Part shown: piece by piece, positions 1 through 7,145 of the stretch
Layout of the letters: each line of letters starts with the position of its first letter
Numbering within the stretch: position 1 is the first letter of the stretch
NCBI GenBank assembly: GCA_947380915.1
Contig: CANCSY010000049.1
Span: 1-16,525 of the forward strand
Reading direction: 5' to 3'
Length of the DNA stretch: 16,525 nt
Origin: Beijerinckiaceae bacterium
GTDB taxonomy: Bacteria > Pseudomonadota > Alphaproteobacteria > Rhizobiales > Beijerinckiaceae
The notes under the pieces: model-generated
Seen by the model: only the letters and a program-made list of their open reading frames with translations
What the model was told of the DNA's origin: nothing
The model's database searches: none
Position numbers and translations under genes: made by a program

Positions 1-2
1 AC

Positions 3-137
3 GGCGCGGGCTATCAGGGCGGCGAGCCGACCCATGACCAGACCAAATCCATCGCCGCCATAGGCGCCCAAAGCCTCGCCACGCTCCTCGACTCATTCAT
101 CGAAGGACTCGAAACCCCATGTCTCGAAACCCCATGA
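3..137 (+). CDS. Purine-nucleoside phosphorylase, C-terminal end (partial)
   Basis: Only the last 44 residues are present; the gene enters from the left edge in frame 3 and stops at TGA 135-137. The visible part has Gly-Ala-Gly, then a Thr-His-x-x-Thr motif and a Leu-rich helix (SLATLLDSFIEGL). This resembles the C-terminus of trimeric purine-nucleoside phosphorylases, where a Ser/Thr-His-x-x-Thr motif precedes a final amphipathic helix. The enzyme would cleave purine (deoxy)nucleosides with phosphate to base and (deoxy)ribose-1-phosphate in the cytosol. The neighbours deoC and deoA, overlapping and co-directional, belong to the same catabolic route and raise the likelihood. Another nucleoside-processing enzyme cannot be excluded, because no active-site residue is in the window. 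The last five codons derive from a 15-bp tandem duplication. Confidence 0.55.
   Translation, partial: GAGYQGGEPTHDQTKSIAAIGAQSLATLLDSFIEGLETPCLETP
107..136 (+). repeat. 15-bp tandem duplication at the deoC start
   Basis: Bases 107-121 and 122-136 match at 14 of 15 positions (shared core CTCGAAACCCCATG). Each copy ends in an ATG in the deoC frame, at 119 and 134. Only the second is followed by A, forming the TGA stop of the upstream gene. The unduplicated arrangement would have been a standard ATGA stop-start overlap. Confidence 0.9.
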
Positions 138-874
138 CCGCCCGCGCCACAGCCCTTCGCGCCCTCGCCTGCCTCGATCTGACCGACCTCGCCGATTCCA
201 CCTCCCAGGAGGAGGCGACCCGCCTGATCGCGCGCGGCCAGACCGCCTACGGTCCCGTGGCCGCCATCTGCATCTGGCCCGCCTTCGTGTCGGGGGCGAG
301 CCAACGGCTGCGCGGCTCGAAGATCCGCCTCGCCACGGTGATCAACTTTCCCGCCGGGGGAGAAGACATCGAGCGGGCGGTGGATGATACGCGCGAGGCC
401 CTGCGCGACGGAGCGGACGAGATCGACCTCGTCATGCCCTGGCGCGCCCTGCTGGGGGGCGATGCGGCCCTGCCCCGCGCCATGATCGAGGCGGTGGCCC
501 AGTGCCTGCCCTCGGGCCATCGGCTCAAGGTGATCATCGAGAGCGGGGAGCTCAGCGACCCCGCCTATATCGACGCCGCCAGCCGCATCGCCATCGAGGC
601 GGGCGCCCATTTCATCAAGACCTCCACGGGCAAGACCCCGGTCTCCGCCACCCCTGCGGCGGCGCGGGTGATGCTCACCGCCATCAAGGAGATGGGCAAG
701 CCCGTGGGCTTCAAGGCCTCCGGCGGCGTCCGCACCCTGGCTGACGCGCAGGTCTATCTCGACATCGCCGACGAGATCATGGGCCCGGACTGGGCGACGG
801 CCGACACCTTCCGCTTCGGCGCGAGCGGGTTGCTCGACGCCCTGCTGGCGGCGCTGAAGGAGGACGGCGCGTGA
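119..874 (+). CDS. deoC: Deoxyribose-phosphate aldolase
   Basis: DeoC splits 2-deoxyribose-5-phosphate into glyceraldehyde-3-phosphate and acetaldehyde through a Schiff base, the last step of deoxynucleoside breakdown in the cytosol. The 251-residue protein is close to the E. coli enzyme in length (about 259) and is a class I aldolase barrel. The Schiff-base lysine is K167 in FIKTSTGK. The second lysine is K199 in GFKASGGVR, and the catalytic aspartate is D103 in DEIDLVMPW. KVIIESGEL (137-145) is the typical strand before the active site. ATG 119 is used here, with a GAAGGA 11 bases upstream. ATG 134 (residue 6) is an equally plausible start, since it overlaps the stop of the preceding gene as ATGA. 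The end overlaps deoA. Function is confident; the exact start is not. Confidence 0.95.
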   Translation: MSRNPMTARATALRALACLDLTDLADSTSQEEATRLIARGQTAYGPVAAICIWPAFVSGASQRLRGSKIRLATVINFPAGGEDIERAVDDTREALRDGADEIDLVMPWRALLGGDAALPRAMIEAVAQCLPSGHRLKVIIESGELSDPAYIDAASRIAIEAGAHFIKTSTGKTPVSATPAAARVMLTAIKEMGKPVGFKASGGVRTLADAQVYLDIADEIMGPDWATADTFRFGASGLLDALLAALKEDGA

Positions 875-2190
875 TCCCCCAGGAGATCATCCGCCGCAAA
901 CGCGACGGCGGCGTGCTGGAGGAGGCGGAGATCGCCTTCTTCATCGCCGGGCTCACCAGCGGCGTGGTCACCGAGGGGCAGGCGGCGGCGCTGGCCATGG
1001 CGATCTTCTTTCGCGGCATGACCCGCAGGGAATGCGCGGACCTGACGCGGGCCATGACGCGGTCAGGCGCCATGCTCGACTGGCGCGGCGCCGATCTGCC
1101 GGGGCCGGTGGTCGACAACCATTCCACGGGGGGCGTGGGCGACAATATCAGCCTCATCCTCGCGCCAGCGGTGGCCGCCTGCGGGGGCTTCGTGCCGATG
1201 ATTTCGGGGCGCGGCCTCGGCCATACCGGCGGCACCCTCGACAAGCTGGAGAGCATCAGGGGCTACCAGGCGACGCCGGACGAGGCGACCTTCATGGCCG
1301 TGGTGAAGAGCGTCGGCTGCGCCATCATCGGCCAGACCGGGGCGCTAGCGCCCGCAGACAAGCGCCTCTACGCCATCCGCGACGTCACGGCGACGGTGGA
1401 GTCGATCCCGCTCATCACCGCCTCGATCCTGTCGAAGAAGCTCGCCGCTGGCCTGCAGGGCCTCGTCATGGATGTGAAGACCGGCTCGGGCGCCTTCATG
1501 GCGGCGCTGGAGGACTCTCGCGCGCTGGCCCTCAGCCTTGCCGAAGTGGCGACGACCGCTGGCCTGCCGACCGTCTCCCTCATCACCGACATGAACGAAC
1601 CCCTCGCCAGCGCGGCTGGCAACGCCGTGGAGACCCTGCACGCCATCGACCACCTGCTAGGGGCCGCCCGCGAACCCCGGGTGCAGGACGTCGTGGTGGC
1701 GCTGGGCGCCGAGATGCTGCTGCTGGGGGGCCTTGCAGGCGATCTCGACGAGGGGCGGCGGCGCATCGAGGCTGCGCTGGACAGCGGCGCGGCGGCCGAG
1801 CGCTTCGCCCGCATGGTCAGCGCGCTGGGCGGGCCAGCCGATCTCATGGAGCGCCCGCGCCATCATCTGCCCGAGGCGCCCGTGACCCTGGCGGTGACGG
1901 CGCCGCAGACGGGCCATGTATGCGCCATCGACACGCGCGCCGTGGGCCTCGCCGTGGTGGCGCTGGGAGGCGGGCGCACGCGCCCGCAGGACCCCATCGA
2001 TCATGCGGTAGGCCTCACCCGCCTCGCCGGCCTCGGCGCCCCTGTGGGGCCGGACCAGCCCCTCGCGCTGGTCCATGCCCGCAGCCCTGAGGCCGCGCAG
2101 GAGGCGGCAGCGCGGGTGCTGGCGGCCTATGAGATTGGCGAGGCTGGGCCAGAGGTGAGGCCGGTGGTGGTGGAGCGGCTGGCGGGTTAA
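871..2190 (+). CDS. deoA: Thymidine phosphorylase
   Basis: DeoA converts thymidine (and deoxyuridine) plus phosphate to the base and deoxyribose-1-phosphate, feeding DeoC after mutase action. The 439 residues match the E. coli length of about 440. The family signature SGRGLGHTGGTLDKLESI covers 112-129. The phosphate loop HSTGGVGD is at 84-91, and RDVTATVESIPLITAS with the following SKK supplies the expected base-binding Arg, Ser and Lys. The start is GTG 871, overlapping the deoC stop as GTGA, with a strong AAGGAGG at 857-863 spaced 7 bases, so translation is probably coupled. One oddity: residue 83 is Asn (codon AAC, 1117-1119) where the family has Lys in DKHSTGG, a phosphate-site position (E. 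coli K84). The stop overlaps that of the convergent NlpC/P60 gene. Confidence 0.95.
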   Translation: MIPQEIIRRKRDGGVLEEAEIAFFIAGLTSGVVTEGQAAALAMAIFFRGMTRRECADLTRAMTRSGAMLDWRGADLPGPVVDNHSTGGVGDNISLILAPAVAACGGFVPMISGRGLGHTGGTLDKLESIRGYQATPDEATFMAVVKSVGCAIIGQTGALAPADKRLYAIRDVTATVESIPLITASILSKKLAAGLQGLVMDVKTGSGAFMAALEDSRALALSLAEVATTAGLPTVSLITDMNEPLASAAGNAVETLHAIDHLLGAAREPRVQDVVVALGAEMLLLGGLAGDLDEGRRRIEAALDSGAAAERFARMVSALGGPADLMERPRHHLPEAPVTLAVTAPQTGHVCAIDTRAVGLAVVALGGGRTRPQDPIDHAVGLTRLAGLGAPVGPDQPLALVHARSPEAAQEAAARVLAAYEIGEAGPEVRPVVVERLAG

Positions 2191-2199
2191 CCCAGCCGC
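2175..2199. terminator. Possible bidirectional hairpin at convergent gene ends
   Basis: GCGGCTGG (2175-2182) pairs perfectly with CCAGCCGC (2192-2199) around a 9-base loop. An inner palindrome, GGGTTAACCC (2184-2193), holds both stop codons. The position between deoA and the convergent peptidase gene suits a bidirectional terminator. There is no T-tract on either side, so an intrinsic terminator is only a possibility. Confidence 0.35.
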
Positions 2200-3038
2200 C
2201 GCACTGACGTCACATCCGCCCCGGTCTTCGCCACGATCCGCTCGCGCGCGACCGCCAGCGGCTCGCTCACCACGAGCATGTGATGGCCATTGGCGTGGAG
2301 CAGGGTGTCGGCGTCCCGCATGACGCCCACATGGCCCTTCCAGAAGATGATGTCGCCCCGGCGCAGGCCCGCCGCCATATCGCTGGGCGCGCCCAGCGCC
2401 TGCTCCATCATGTCGGTGTCGCGGGGCGCCGCGACGCCGCTGGCGTGGAGCGCGATCTGGATGAGGCCGGAGCAATCAAGGCCCGATGAGGTCTTGCCGC
2501 CCCACAGATAGGGCGCATGGAGAAAGCGCTCGGCCACCGCCACGAAATCGGGCTCCGCATGATCAAGCCCCGCCAGATGCGCGCGCCACACGAACCCCAG
2601 TCCCGGAACCTCCGCAAAATCGCCGCTCTCCTGCGCCACCGCCACCAGTGCGCCAAGGGGCAGGGCGCCCCAGGTCGGCAGCTTCATGCTGGGGCCGGGA
2701 TAGACGAGGGTGCGCGGCGCGATCACCTTGCGGTTCGGCGTCGGGGGCGCTTCGCGCAGGCCCTCGGTGGGCAGATAGCCCACATAGCCGTCCAACTTGA
2801 GCTGCCCCCAGGCCCAGCCCTCCTCGTCGACTTCATAGACCACGACGGTCTCGCCAAAGAGCGCATGGGTGTCGATGGGGCCTTCGCGGTTGGGCTGGGG
2901 AAACAGGGGCAGGCTTTCATCCACCACATGCATCTCGCAGCCCGGCAGATAGGCCTGAGCCTCCACCTGGCCGCGCAGATATTCCGCCGCCAGATCGGGG
3001 CGGGCGGGGGTGAGGCGCTTGTCGAAGGGGGCGGTCAT
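2187..3038 (-). CDS. NlpC/P60-family peptidase with N-terminal SH3 domains
   Basis: This 283-residue protein has a bacterial SH3-like region (about 35-155) followed by an NlpC/P60 cysteine peptidase domain (about 163-275). The catalytic Cys is C189 in SGLDCSGLIQIA, and the base is His236 in WKGHVGVM after the RRGDIIFW strand. The third polar residue lies in HANGHHM (249-253). Such enzymes cleave the gamma-D-Glu to diamino-acid bond of peptidoglycan peptides. No signal peptide or membrane segment is seen, so a cytosolic role on muropeptides, as described for YkfC-type enzymes, is more likely than wall cutting; this is an inference. GAGG at 3044-3047 precedes ATG 3038 by 5 bases. One base separates its start from the stop of the MarR gene, so they are probably co-translated. 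The stop overlaps that of deoA. Confidence 0.88.
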   Translation of the reverse strand: MTAPFDKRLTPARPDLAAEYLRGQVEAQAYLPGCEMHVVDESLPLFPQPNREGPIDTHALFGETVVVYEVDEEGWAWGQLKLDGYVGYLPTEGLREAPPTPNRKVIAPRTLVYPGPSMKLPTWGALPLGALVAVAQESGDFAEVPGLGFVWRAHLAGLDHAEPDFVAVAERFLHAPYLWGGKTSSGLDCSGLIQIALHASGVAAPRDTDMMEQALGAPSDMAAGLRRGDIIFWKGHVGVMRDADTLLHANGHHMLVVSEPLAVARERIVAKTGADVTSVRRLG

Positions 3039-3039
3039 A

Positions 3040-3402
3040 TCAGCCTCGGTTCGGGATATTGGCGGCCCTGGCGACGATCAGATCGCCCAGGCTCTCCACA
3101 TAGAGCGCGCCCTTGACGGTGCGCTGGATGATGACATTGCGCCGGTCCGCCTCGTCGCGACGCCGAGCGATGATCTCCTGCTTACCCATGGCGTCGAGGG
3201 CGCGGGTGATCACGGGCTTGGTCACGCCCAGCTTCTTGGCGAGGCCGCGCACCGTATGGGGCGGCTGTTCAAGATAGACCGTGAGCAGAATCGACAGTTG
3301 GCGCAGGGTGAAATCGGATGCGCCCTCCGCCTTTGTCTGATGCACAAGGCCCATCGCAATATCATGGATGAGCTTCAATCCTGGCCCATGTTCGAGATCC
3401 AT
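3040..3402 (-). CDS. MarR-family winged-helix regulator (short)
   Basis: This is a 120-residue probable DNA-binding repressor. A MarR-type winged helix covers about residues 31-100. TLRQLSILLTVY is the first helix, VRGLAKKLGVTKPVITRALD the helix-turn-helix, and the charged wing RRRDEADRRNVIIQRT is followed by a Lys-Gly turn. The protein is shorter than typical MarR proteins (about 140-150), because the flanking dimerisation helices are brief. ATG 3402 follows a weak GAGG about 10 bases upstream; no better in-frame start was found. It lies between an MFS gene (65-base gap) and the NlpC/P60 gene (one-base gap). MarR regulators often control adjacent MFS pumps, so autoregulation of this segment is possible, but no operator was recognised. 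The ligand is unknown. Confidence 0.85.
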   Translation of the reverse strand: MDLEHGPGLKLIHDIAMGLVHQTKAEGASDFTLRQLSILLTVYLEQPPHTVRGLAKKLGVTKPVITRALDAMGKQEIIARRRDEADRRNVIIQRTVKGALYVESLGDLIVARAANIPNRG

Positions 3403-3467
3403 GACGCGACGCTGCCTCGTTTCGGGTCCGGACTCATCGCCTGTTTCGGCTCTTCTTTCAAGGGGCT

Positions 3468-4658
3468 CTAGCTTTGGCGGCCGCGCACGATCTGCACCGC
3501 GAGCCCCGACGCCGCCAGCGCGACCCCCGTCACCACCAGCACGCCAGAGGCGCCCGCGCTCGCGGCCAGCAGGGAGCCCATGAAGGGCATGCTGGCCTGG
3601 CCGATGCGGTTGCCTGTGATCCGAAGGGACAGGGCCGTGGCGCGCACCTCGGCGGGGGCCAGCTCCACCACGCTGGTGAGACTGAGGGCGGTGGCGATGC
3701 CAAGCCCCACGCCCAGCACGGCGGCCGCCGCCTGAAGCGCCAGCACCGGCACGGGCATGGCCAGCACCACGAAGGCCGCGCCCGCCAGCGCCATGCTGAG
3801 GAAGGTGAGCCTTACGCGGCCGATCCCCGACACCATCCGCGCATAGCCCAACCGCGACACCACGGCCGCGATGGAGCGGATGGTCAGGATGATGCCGACC
3901 TCGCCCACCCCAAGGCCGCGCTCGACCCCCAGAAGGGGCAGATAGAGCACCACCAGATCCTGCGCCGACATGGTCACCACGCTGGCGGTCAGCACGGTCA
4001 CGAAGCCCTGGATGCGCAGGAGCTTGCCAATGGACATGGGCGCCTCGTCGCGCTTTCTGGCCGCGACATTTCGGGCAGGGCGCAGGCAAAGGGAATTGAC
4101 GAAGGCCAAGGCGGCGATGCCGATGCCGATGTCGAACAGAAAAGCCGTGTCGGGCACCCGCGCCGCGCCCCCCACCCAGCCCACGATGAAAGGCCCCAGC
4201 CCCTGGCCGATGCCGGTCATCATCAGGAAATTGCCGAAGACGGAATCGCGGTTGCGCTCCCCCGCCGCCCGCACGCAGAGCATCTGATGGGCCGCCATGA
4301 GGAAGAGATGCCCGACACCGAACAGGGCGGTCCAGGGCAGGATCGCCAGAGGCGATTCGGCGAAGCGAAGGCCCACCACCGCCACCAGCATCAGGCCCGA
4401 GCCGATCATGGCCGCATGGGCGTCGTGGTTGCGATCAATGAAGCGGCCCACCGAGACCGCCAGGAAAATCGGAAACAGGGCGAAGGTGGCGGGGATCACG
4501 CCGTACCAGATCACATCGAGGTTCAGTTCGACGATGCGATAGGACGTGGTGATGCGCACCATGCCCGTCGTGACCTGCACCAGAACGCCATGGGCCATGA
4601 GCGTCCAGAGCAGCGCATGATTGACGCCTGACTTCGATCCTGATCCGGAAATGCTCAT
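3468..4658 (-). CDS. MFS transporter
   Basis: This 396-residue inner-membrane protein has about twelve hydrophobic segments, the usual length and layout of a major facilitator. A motif-A-like loop GRFIDRNHDAHA lies after the second segment (71-82), and a basic central loop (ARKRDEAP) divides the two halves. Substrate cannot be read from the sequence; drug, metabolite or peptide export are all open. It starts at ATG 4658, 15 bases after the aminopeptidase stop. The only Shine-Dalgarno-like stretch (AGGTGAG) abuts the start, so the exact start or its efficiency is uncertain. The following MarR gene suggests a regulated efflux or uptake pair. Its position between two peptidase genes leaves transport of peptide-derived compounds possible but unproven. 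Confidence 0.85.
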   Translation of the reverse strand: MSISGSGSKSGVNHALLWTLMAHGVLVQVTTGMVRITTSYRIVELNLDVIWYGVIPATFALFPIFLAVSVGRFIDRNHDAHAAMIGSGLMLVAVVGLRFAESPLAILPWTALFGVGHLFLMAAHQMLCVRAAGERNRDSVFGNFLMMTGIGQGLGPFIVGWVGGAARVPDTAFLFDIGIGIAALAFVNSLCLRPARNVAARKRDEAPMSIGKLLRIQGFVTVLTASVVTMSAQDLVVLYLPLLGVERGLGVGEVGIILTIRSIAAVVSRLGYARMVSGIGRVRLTFLSMALAGAAFVVLAMPVPVLALQAAAAVLGVGLGIATALSLTSVVELAPAEVRATALSLRITGNRIGQASMPFMGSLLAASAGASGVLVVTGVALAASGLAVQIVRGRQS

Positions 4659-4673
4659 CTCACCTGCAAGCCG

Positions 4674-6086
4674 TCATGACGTTTTCCCACCCCGGGGCGC
4701 TCTCTTGCCAAAGCGCGCCTCGATGAGACCATAGAGCAAGCGCGCGGTCTGCGCATCGCCGCCCTCGGGCCGGGCGGGCTTGCTGGAGGGATTCCAGCCA
4801 TAGATGTCGAAATGGGCCCAGGAGGTCGTGCGCTCGATGAACCGCCGCAGGAACAGGGCCGCCGTGATCGACCCGGCGAAGGGACCGCTCGACACATTGC
4901 ACAGGGTCGAGATCTTGCCATCGAGCAGGCGATCATAGGGATCCCAGAGCGGCAGGCGCCAGACCGGATCCTGGGCCTGCGTCCCATGGCTGGCGATATC
5001 GGCCGCCAGTTCATCATCCATCGTGTAGAAGGGCGGCAGATCAGGGCCGAGCGCCACCCGCGCAGCGCCTGTCAGCGTGGCGAAGACGAACATCAGTTCG
5101 GGGCTCTCCTCGTCGCCAAGGGCCAGGGCGTCCGCCAGAATGAGGCGGCCCTCCGCATCCGTGTTGCCAATCTCGACGCTCAACCCCTTGCGGCTGGGAT
5201 AGACGTCGCCGGGGCGGAAGGCGTCGGCGGAAATGGCGTTCTCCACCATGGGCAGCAGCACCCGCAAGCGCACCGGCAGTTTCGCGGACATGATCATCTG
5301 GGCCAGCGCCATGGCGGTGGCGGCGCCCGCCATGTCCTTCTTCATCAGCAGCATGGCGCTGGAGGGCTTGATATCGAGGCCGCCGGTGTCGAAGCAGACC
5401 CCCTTGCCCACCAGCGTCACCCTGGGATGGGTGGGCTTGCCCCAGGTGATGTCGACGAGACGCGGCGCCTGCGCGGCGGCCCGGCCCACCGCGTGGATGA
5501 GCGGATAGTTCTGTTTCAGCAGGGCATCGCCGCGAATGGTTTTCGCTTTCGCGCCATGGCTTTTCGCCAGCGCCAGGGCGGCGGCCTCCAGCGCATCGGG
5601 GCCCATGTCGTTGGTGGGGGTGTTGATGAGGTCGCGCGCCATGCAGATGGCGTCCGCCATCCGCTCGAGACGCGCGCGATCGAGGCCTCGGGAGAGAGCG
5701 AGGCGCGGATGATCGGCGGGCGCTTTCCTGTAGCGGGTGAACCGATAGGCCGAGAGCGCCCAGCCAAGGGCGGCGAATTCCTCGGCCTGCGCGTCGCCTG
5801 CCGCTGATTCGAATCGATAGGTTCCCTTGGGCAGCAGGGTGGCCAGCCTGCCAGCAGCGAACCGGTCGGCCCCATGGCCGCTATCCCCCACGAAAAGAAC
5901 TCCCGCAAGGGCGCCGCCAGGGCCGGGCAGGATCAGATGGCGTCCGGACTTGGGCTCGAAACCCATCGCGTCCGCAAAGGCGACCGCCTCCGAGGGAAGC
6001 CCTGCGCGGGTGGCGGCCCAGGTCGTGGCGTCCACGAGCCAGATCGGCGTTGCGGCGGCGGTGGCGGCAGCGAAAGGAGCGGTCAT
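4674..6086 (-). CDS. M17 leucyl aminopeptidase
   Basis: This cytosolic two-metal aminopeptidase removes N-terminal residues from peptides. It has 470 residues against about 500 in E. coli PepA. The C-terminal catalytic domain is complete. Metal ligands are K228 and D233 in GKGVCFDTGG, D251 in MKKDMAGAA, and D310 and E312 in NTDAEGRL. Catalytic K240 (DIKPSS) and R314 are also present. The N-terminal 170 residues are the variable domain. ATG 6086 follows a weak AGGTG about 9 bases upstream. It is the first gene of a - strand run (MFS, MarR, NlpC/P60) and is divergent from tadD. With the downstream NlpC/P60 enzyme it could complete degradation of wall-derived peptides. Function of the family is confident; substrate preference is not. 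Confidence 0.93.
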   Translation of the reverse strand: MTAPFAAATAAATPIWLVDATTWAATRAGLPSEAVAFADAMGFEPKSGRHLILPGPGGALAGVLFVGDSGHGADRFAAGRLATLLPKGTYRFESAAGDAQAEEFAALGWALSAYRFTRYRKAPADHPRLALSRGLDRARLERMADAICMARDLINTPTNDMGPDALEAAALALAKSHGAKAKTIRGDALLKQNYPLIHAVGRAAAQAPRLVDITWGKPTHPRVTLVGKGVCFDTGGLDIKPSSAMLLMKKDMAGAATAMALAQMIMSAKLPVRLRVLLPMVENAISADAFRPGDVYPSRKGLSVEIGNTDAEGRLILADALALGDEESPELMFVFATLTGAARVALGPDLPPFYTMDDELAADIASHGTQAQDPVWRLPLWDPYDRLLDGKISTLCNVSSGPFAGSITAALFLRRFIERTTSWAHFDIYGWNPSSKPARPEGGDAQTARLLYGLIEARFGKRAPRGGKTS

Positions 6087-6122
6087 GGCGAGACACCTGA
6101 GAGGAGAGCGGGGGCGGGCGCA

Positions 6123-6130
6123 TTAACCAT
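6123..6130 (+). promoter_or_regulatory. CtrA-like half-site (TTAACCAT) in a divergent promoter region
   Basis: The octamer TTAACCAT lies in the 127-base gap (6087-6213) between the divergent aminopeptidase and tadD genes, 84 bases before the tadD ATG. It matches a CtrA half-site described for alphaproteobacteria. No TTAA-N7-TTAA full site was found. Binding is inferred, not shown. Confidence 0.3.
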
Positions 6131-6135
6131 CCATT

Positions 6136-6147
6136 AGCGTTAACGCT
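6136..6147. promoter_or_regulatory. 12-bp perfect palindrome in the divergent promoter region
   Basis: AGCGTTAACGCT is a perfect palindrome, six bases after the CtrA-like octamer and roughly midway between the two divergent starts. It could be an operator for a dimeric regulator acting on the aminopeptidase operon, tadD, or both. No regulator family was identified from the site alone. Confidence 0.3.
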
Positions 6148-6213
6148 TTATTGTTTCCAGAACCAAAGGCGTACTTATTTCAGAACTGCGTTGATTGAAG
6201 GACACAGGGGCCA

Positions 6214-7116
6214 ATGCTGCAAGCCCAATTCCGTCGGGACGCTCGACCCGTCTCGCTCCATGCGATAACGCGCGGATTCGTCCTTCTGGCGATCACCGCT
6301 CTGCCGCTCTGCCTCGCGGGCTGCAAGACTATGAGCCTCGATGACATCACCGGCTCCATCGCTCAGCCCGACACCACCCTGCCAACCGCGCCGGAAGATG
6401 TGCGCCGCTACACGCAGGCCTGGGAAAAGCGATATGATTCCCGGCCGAATGATCGAACGGCCGCCCTCGCCTATGCGCGCGGGCTCCGGGCGCTCGGTCA
6501 ATATGAACAAGCGGTCGCGGTGGTCCAGAAGATCGCGCTCAAAAATCCCGAAGACATGGAAATTCTAGGCGCTTACGGAAAGGCGCTGGCCGATGCCGGC
6601 CGTCTGGCGGAAGCGGCGGAAGTGCTGAAGCAGGCCCATACGCCCGACCGGCCCAATTGGTCGATCCTCTCGGCGCAAGGCTCGGTGGCGGACCAGATGG
6701 GAGACTCGCGGTCCGCCCAGGCCTTTTATCGCGAAGCCCTCAAGATCAACCCAGGCGAGCCTTCGGTTCTGTCCAACCTCGGCCTGTCCCTCGCCCTGTC
6801 GAAAAAGCTCGACGAAGCCGAGGACATCCTGAGGCAGGCGAGCGCTCATCCCAAAGCTGACGCGCGCATCCGGCAAAATCTCGCGCTCGTTCTGGCGCTG
6901 CAAGGCAAGTTCACCGAGGCCGAAGCCATTTCCGCCCGGGATGTGTCCCCGGACCAGGCCGCAGCCAATGTGGCGACCATCCGCCAGATGATCGCCCAAT
7001 CGAACACCTGGCGCGACATTCAGAAAACCGCCACGCCGCAAAAATCTGCACGGCCTGGGGCCGATCCCGCCGCCGCCTGGACCCGGGCCGCGGCCACTGC
7101 GACGACGTCAAGATGA
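6214..7116 (+). CDS. tadD: Tad pilus assembly lipoprotein TadD (TPR protein)
   Basis: TadD is a lipoprotein of the tight-adherence pilus system, thought to help secretin assembly at the outer membrane. The 300-residue protein has a basic N-terminus, a hydrophobic stretch (20-33) and a lipobox LAGC with the lipidated Cys at 37. Tetratricopeptide repeats run from about 80 to 250, for example YARGLRALGQYEQAVAVVQK (87-106) and the repeat around FYREALKINPGEP. A Pro/Ala-rich tail follows. The C-terminal helix VSPDQAAANVATIRQM resembles the TadD end in rhizobial loci. ATG 6214 has AGGGG 4 bases upstream and AAGGA further up. It converges on tadC with a strong hairpin between, so it is transcribed separately from the main pilus cluster. 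A generic TPR lipoprotein is the alternative, but the context makes TadD likely. Confidence 0.85.
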   Translation: MLQAQFRRDARPVSLHAITRGFVLLAITALPLCLAGCKTMSLDDITGSIAQPDTTLPTAPEDVRRYTQAWEKRYDSRPNDRTAALAYARGLRALGQYEQAVAVVQKIALKNPEDMEILGAYGKALADAGRLAEAAEVLKQAHTPDRPNWSILSAQGSVADQMGDSRSAQAFYREALKINPGEPSVLSNLGLSLALSKKLDEAEDILRQASAHPKADARIRQNLALVLALQGKFTEAEAISARDVSPDQAAANVATIRQMIAQSNTWRDIQKTATPQKSARPGADPAAAWTRAAATATTSR

Positions 7117-7117
7117 C

Positions 7118-7140
7118 AAACCTCGGGCATGCCCAGGTTT
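7118..7140. terminator. Bidirectional intrinsic terminator between tadD and tadC
   Basis: AAACCT (7118-7123) pairs with AGGTTT (7135-7140) and GGG (7125-7127) with CCC (7132-7134). This gives a 9-bp stem with one bulged C and a CATG tetraloop. T-rich sequence follows on the + strand (TTT, then GTTTATT) and a shorter run on the - strand. It fills the 29-base gap between two convergent genes. Confidence 0.75.
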
Positions 7141-7145
7141 GACGT

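Noticed and set aside
1032..2090. 352-codon + strand frame inside deoA
   Set aside because: It is extremely rich in Arg, Gly, Ala and Pro with no domain. deoA in the overlapping frame is unmistakable; high GC suppresses stops in the shadow frame.
3403..4089. N-terminal extension of the MarR gene reading through the MFS gene
   Set aside because: The extension is Gly/Arg-rich shadow sequence. Homology-like sequence begins at MDLEH (ATG 3402) after a weak ribosome site.
3474..4631. 385-codon + strand frame opposite the MFS gene
   Set aside because: The composition is His/Gly/Gln/Ala-rich, typical of an antisense shadow. The MFS protein on the - strand has clear membrane helices.
4812..5807. 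331-codon + strand frame opposite the aminopeptidase
   Set aside because: No recognisable fold, and the opposite strand encodes an intact M17 catalytic domain.
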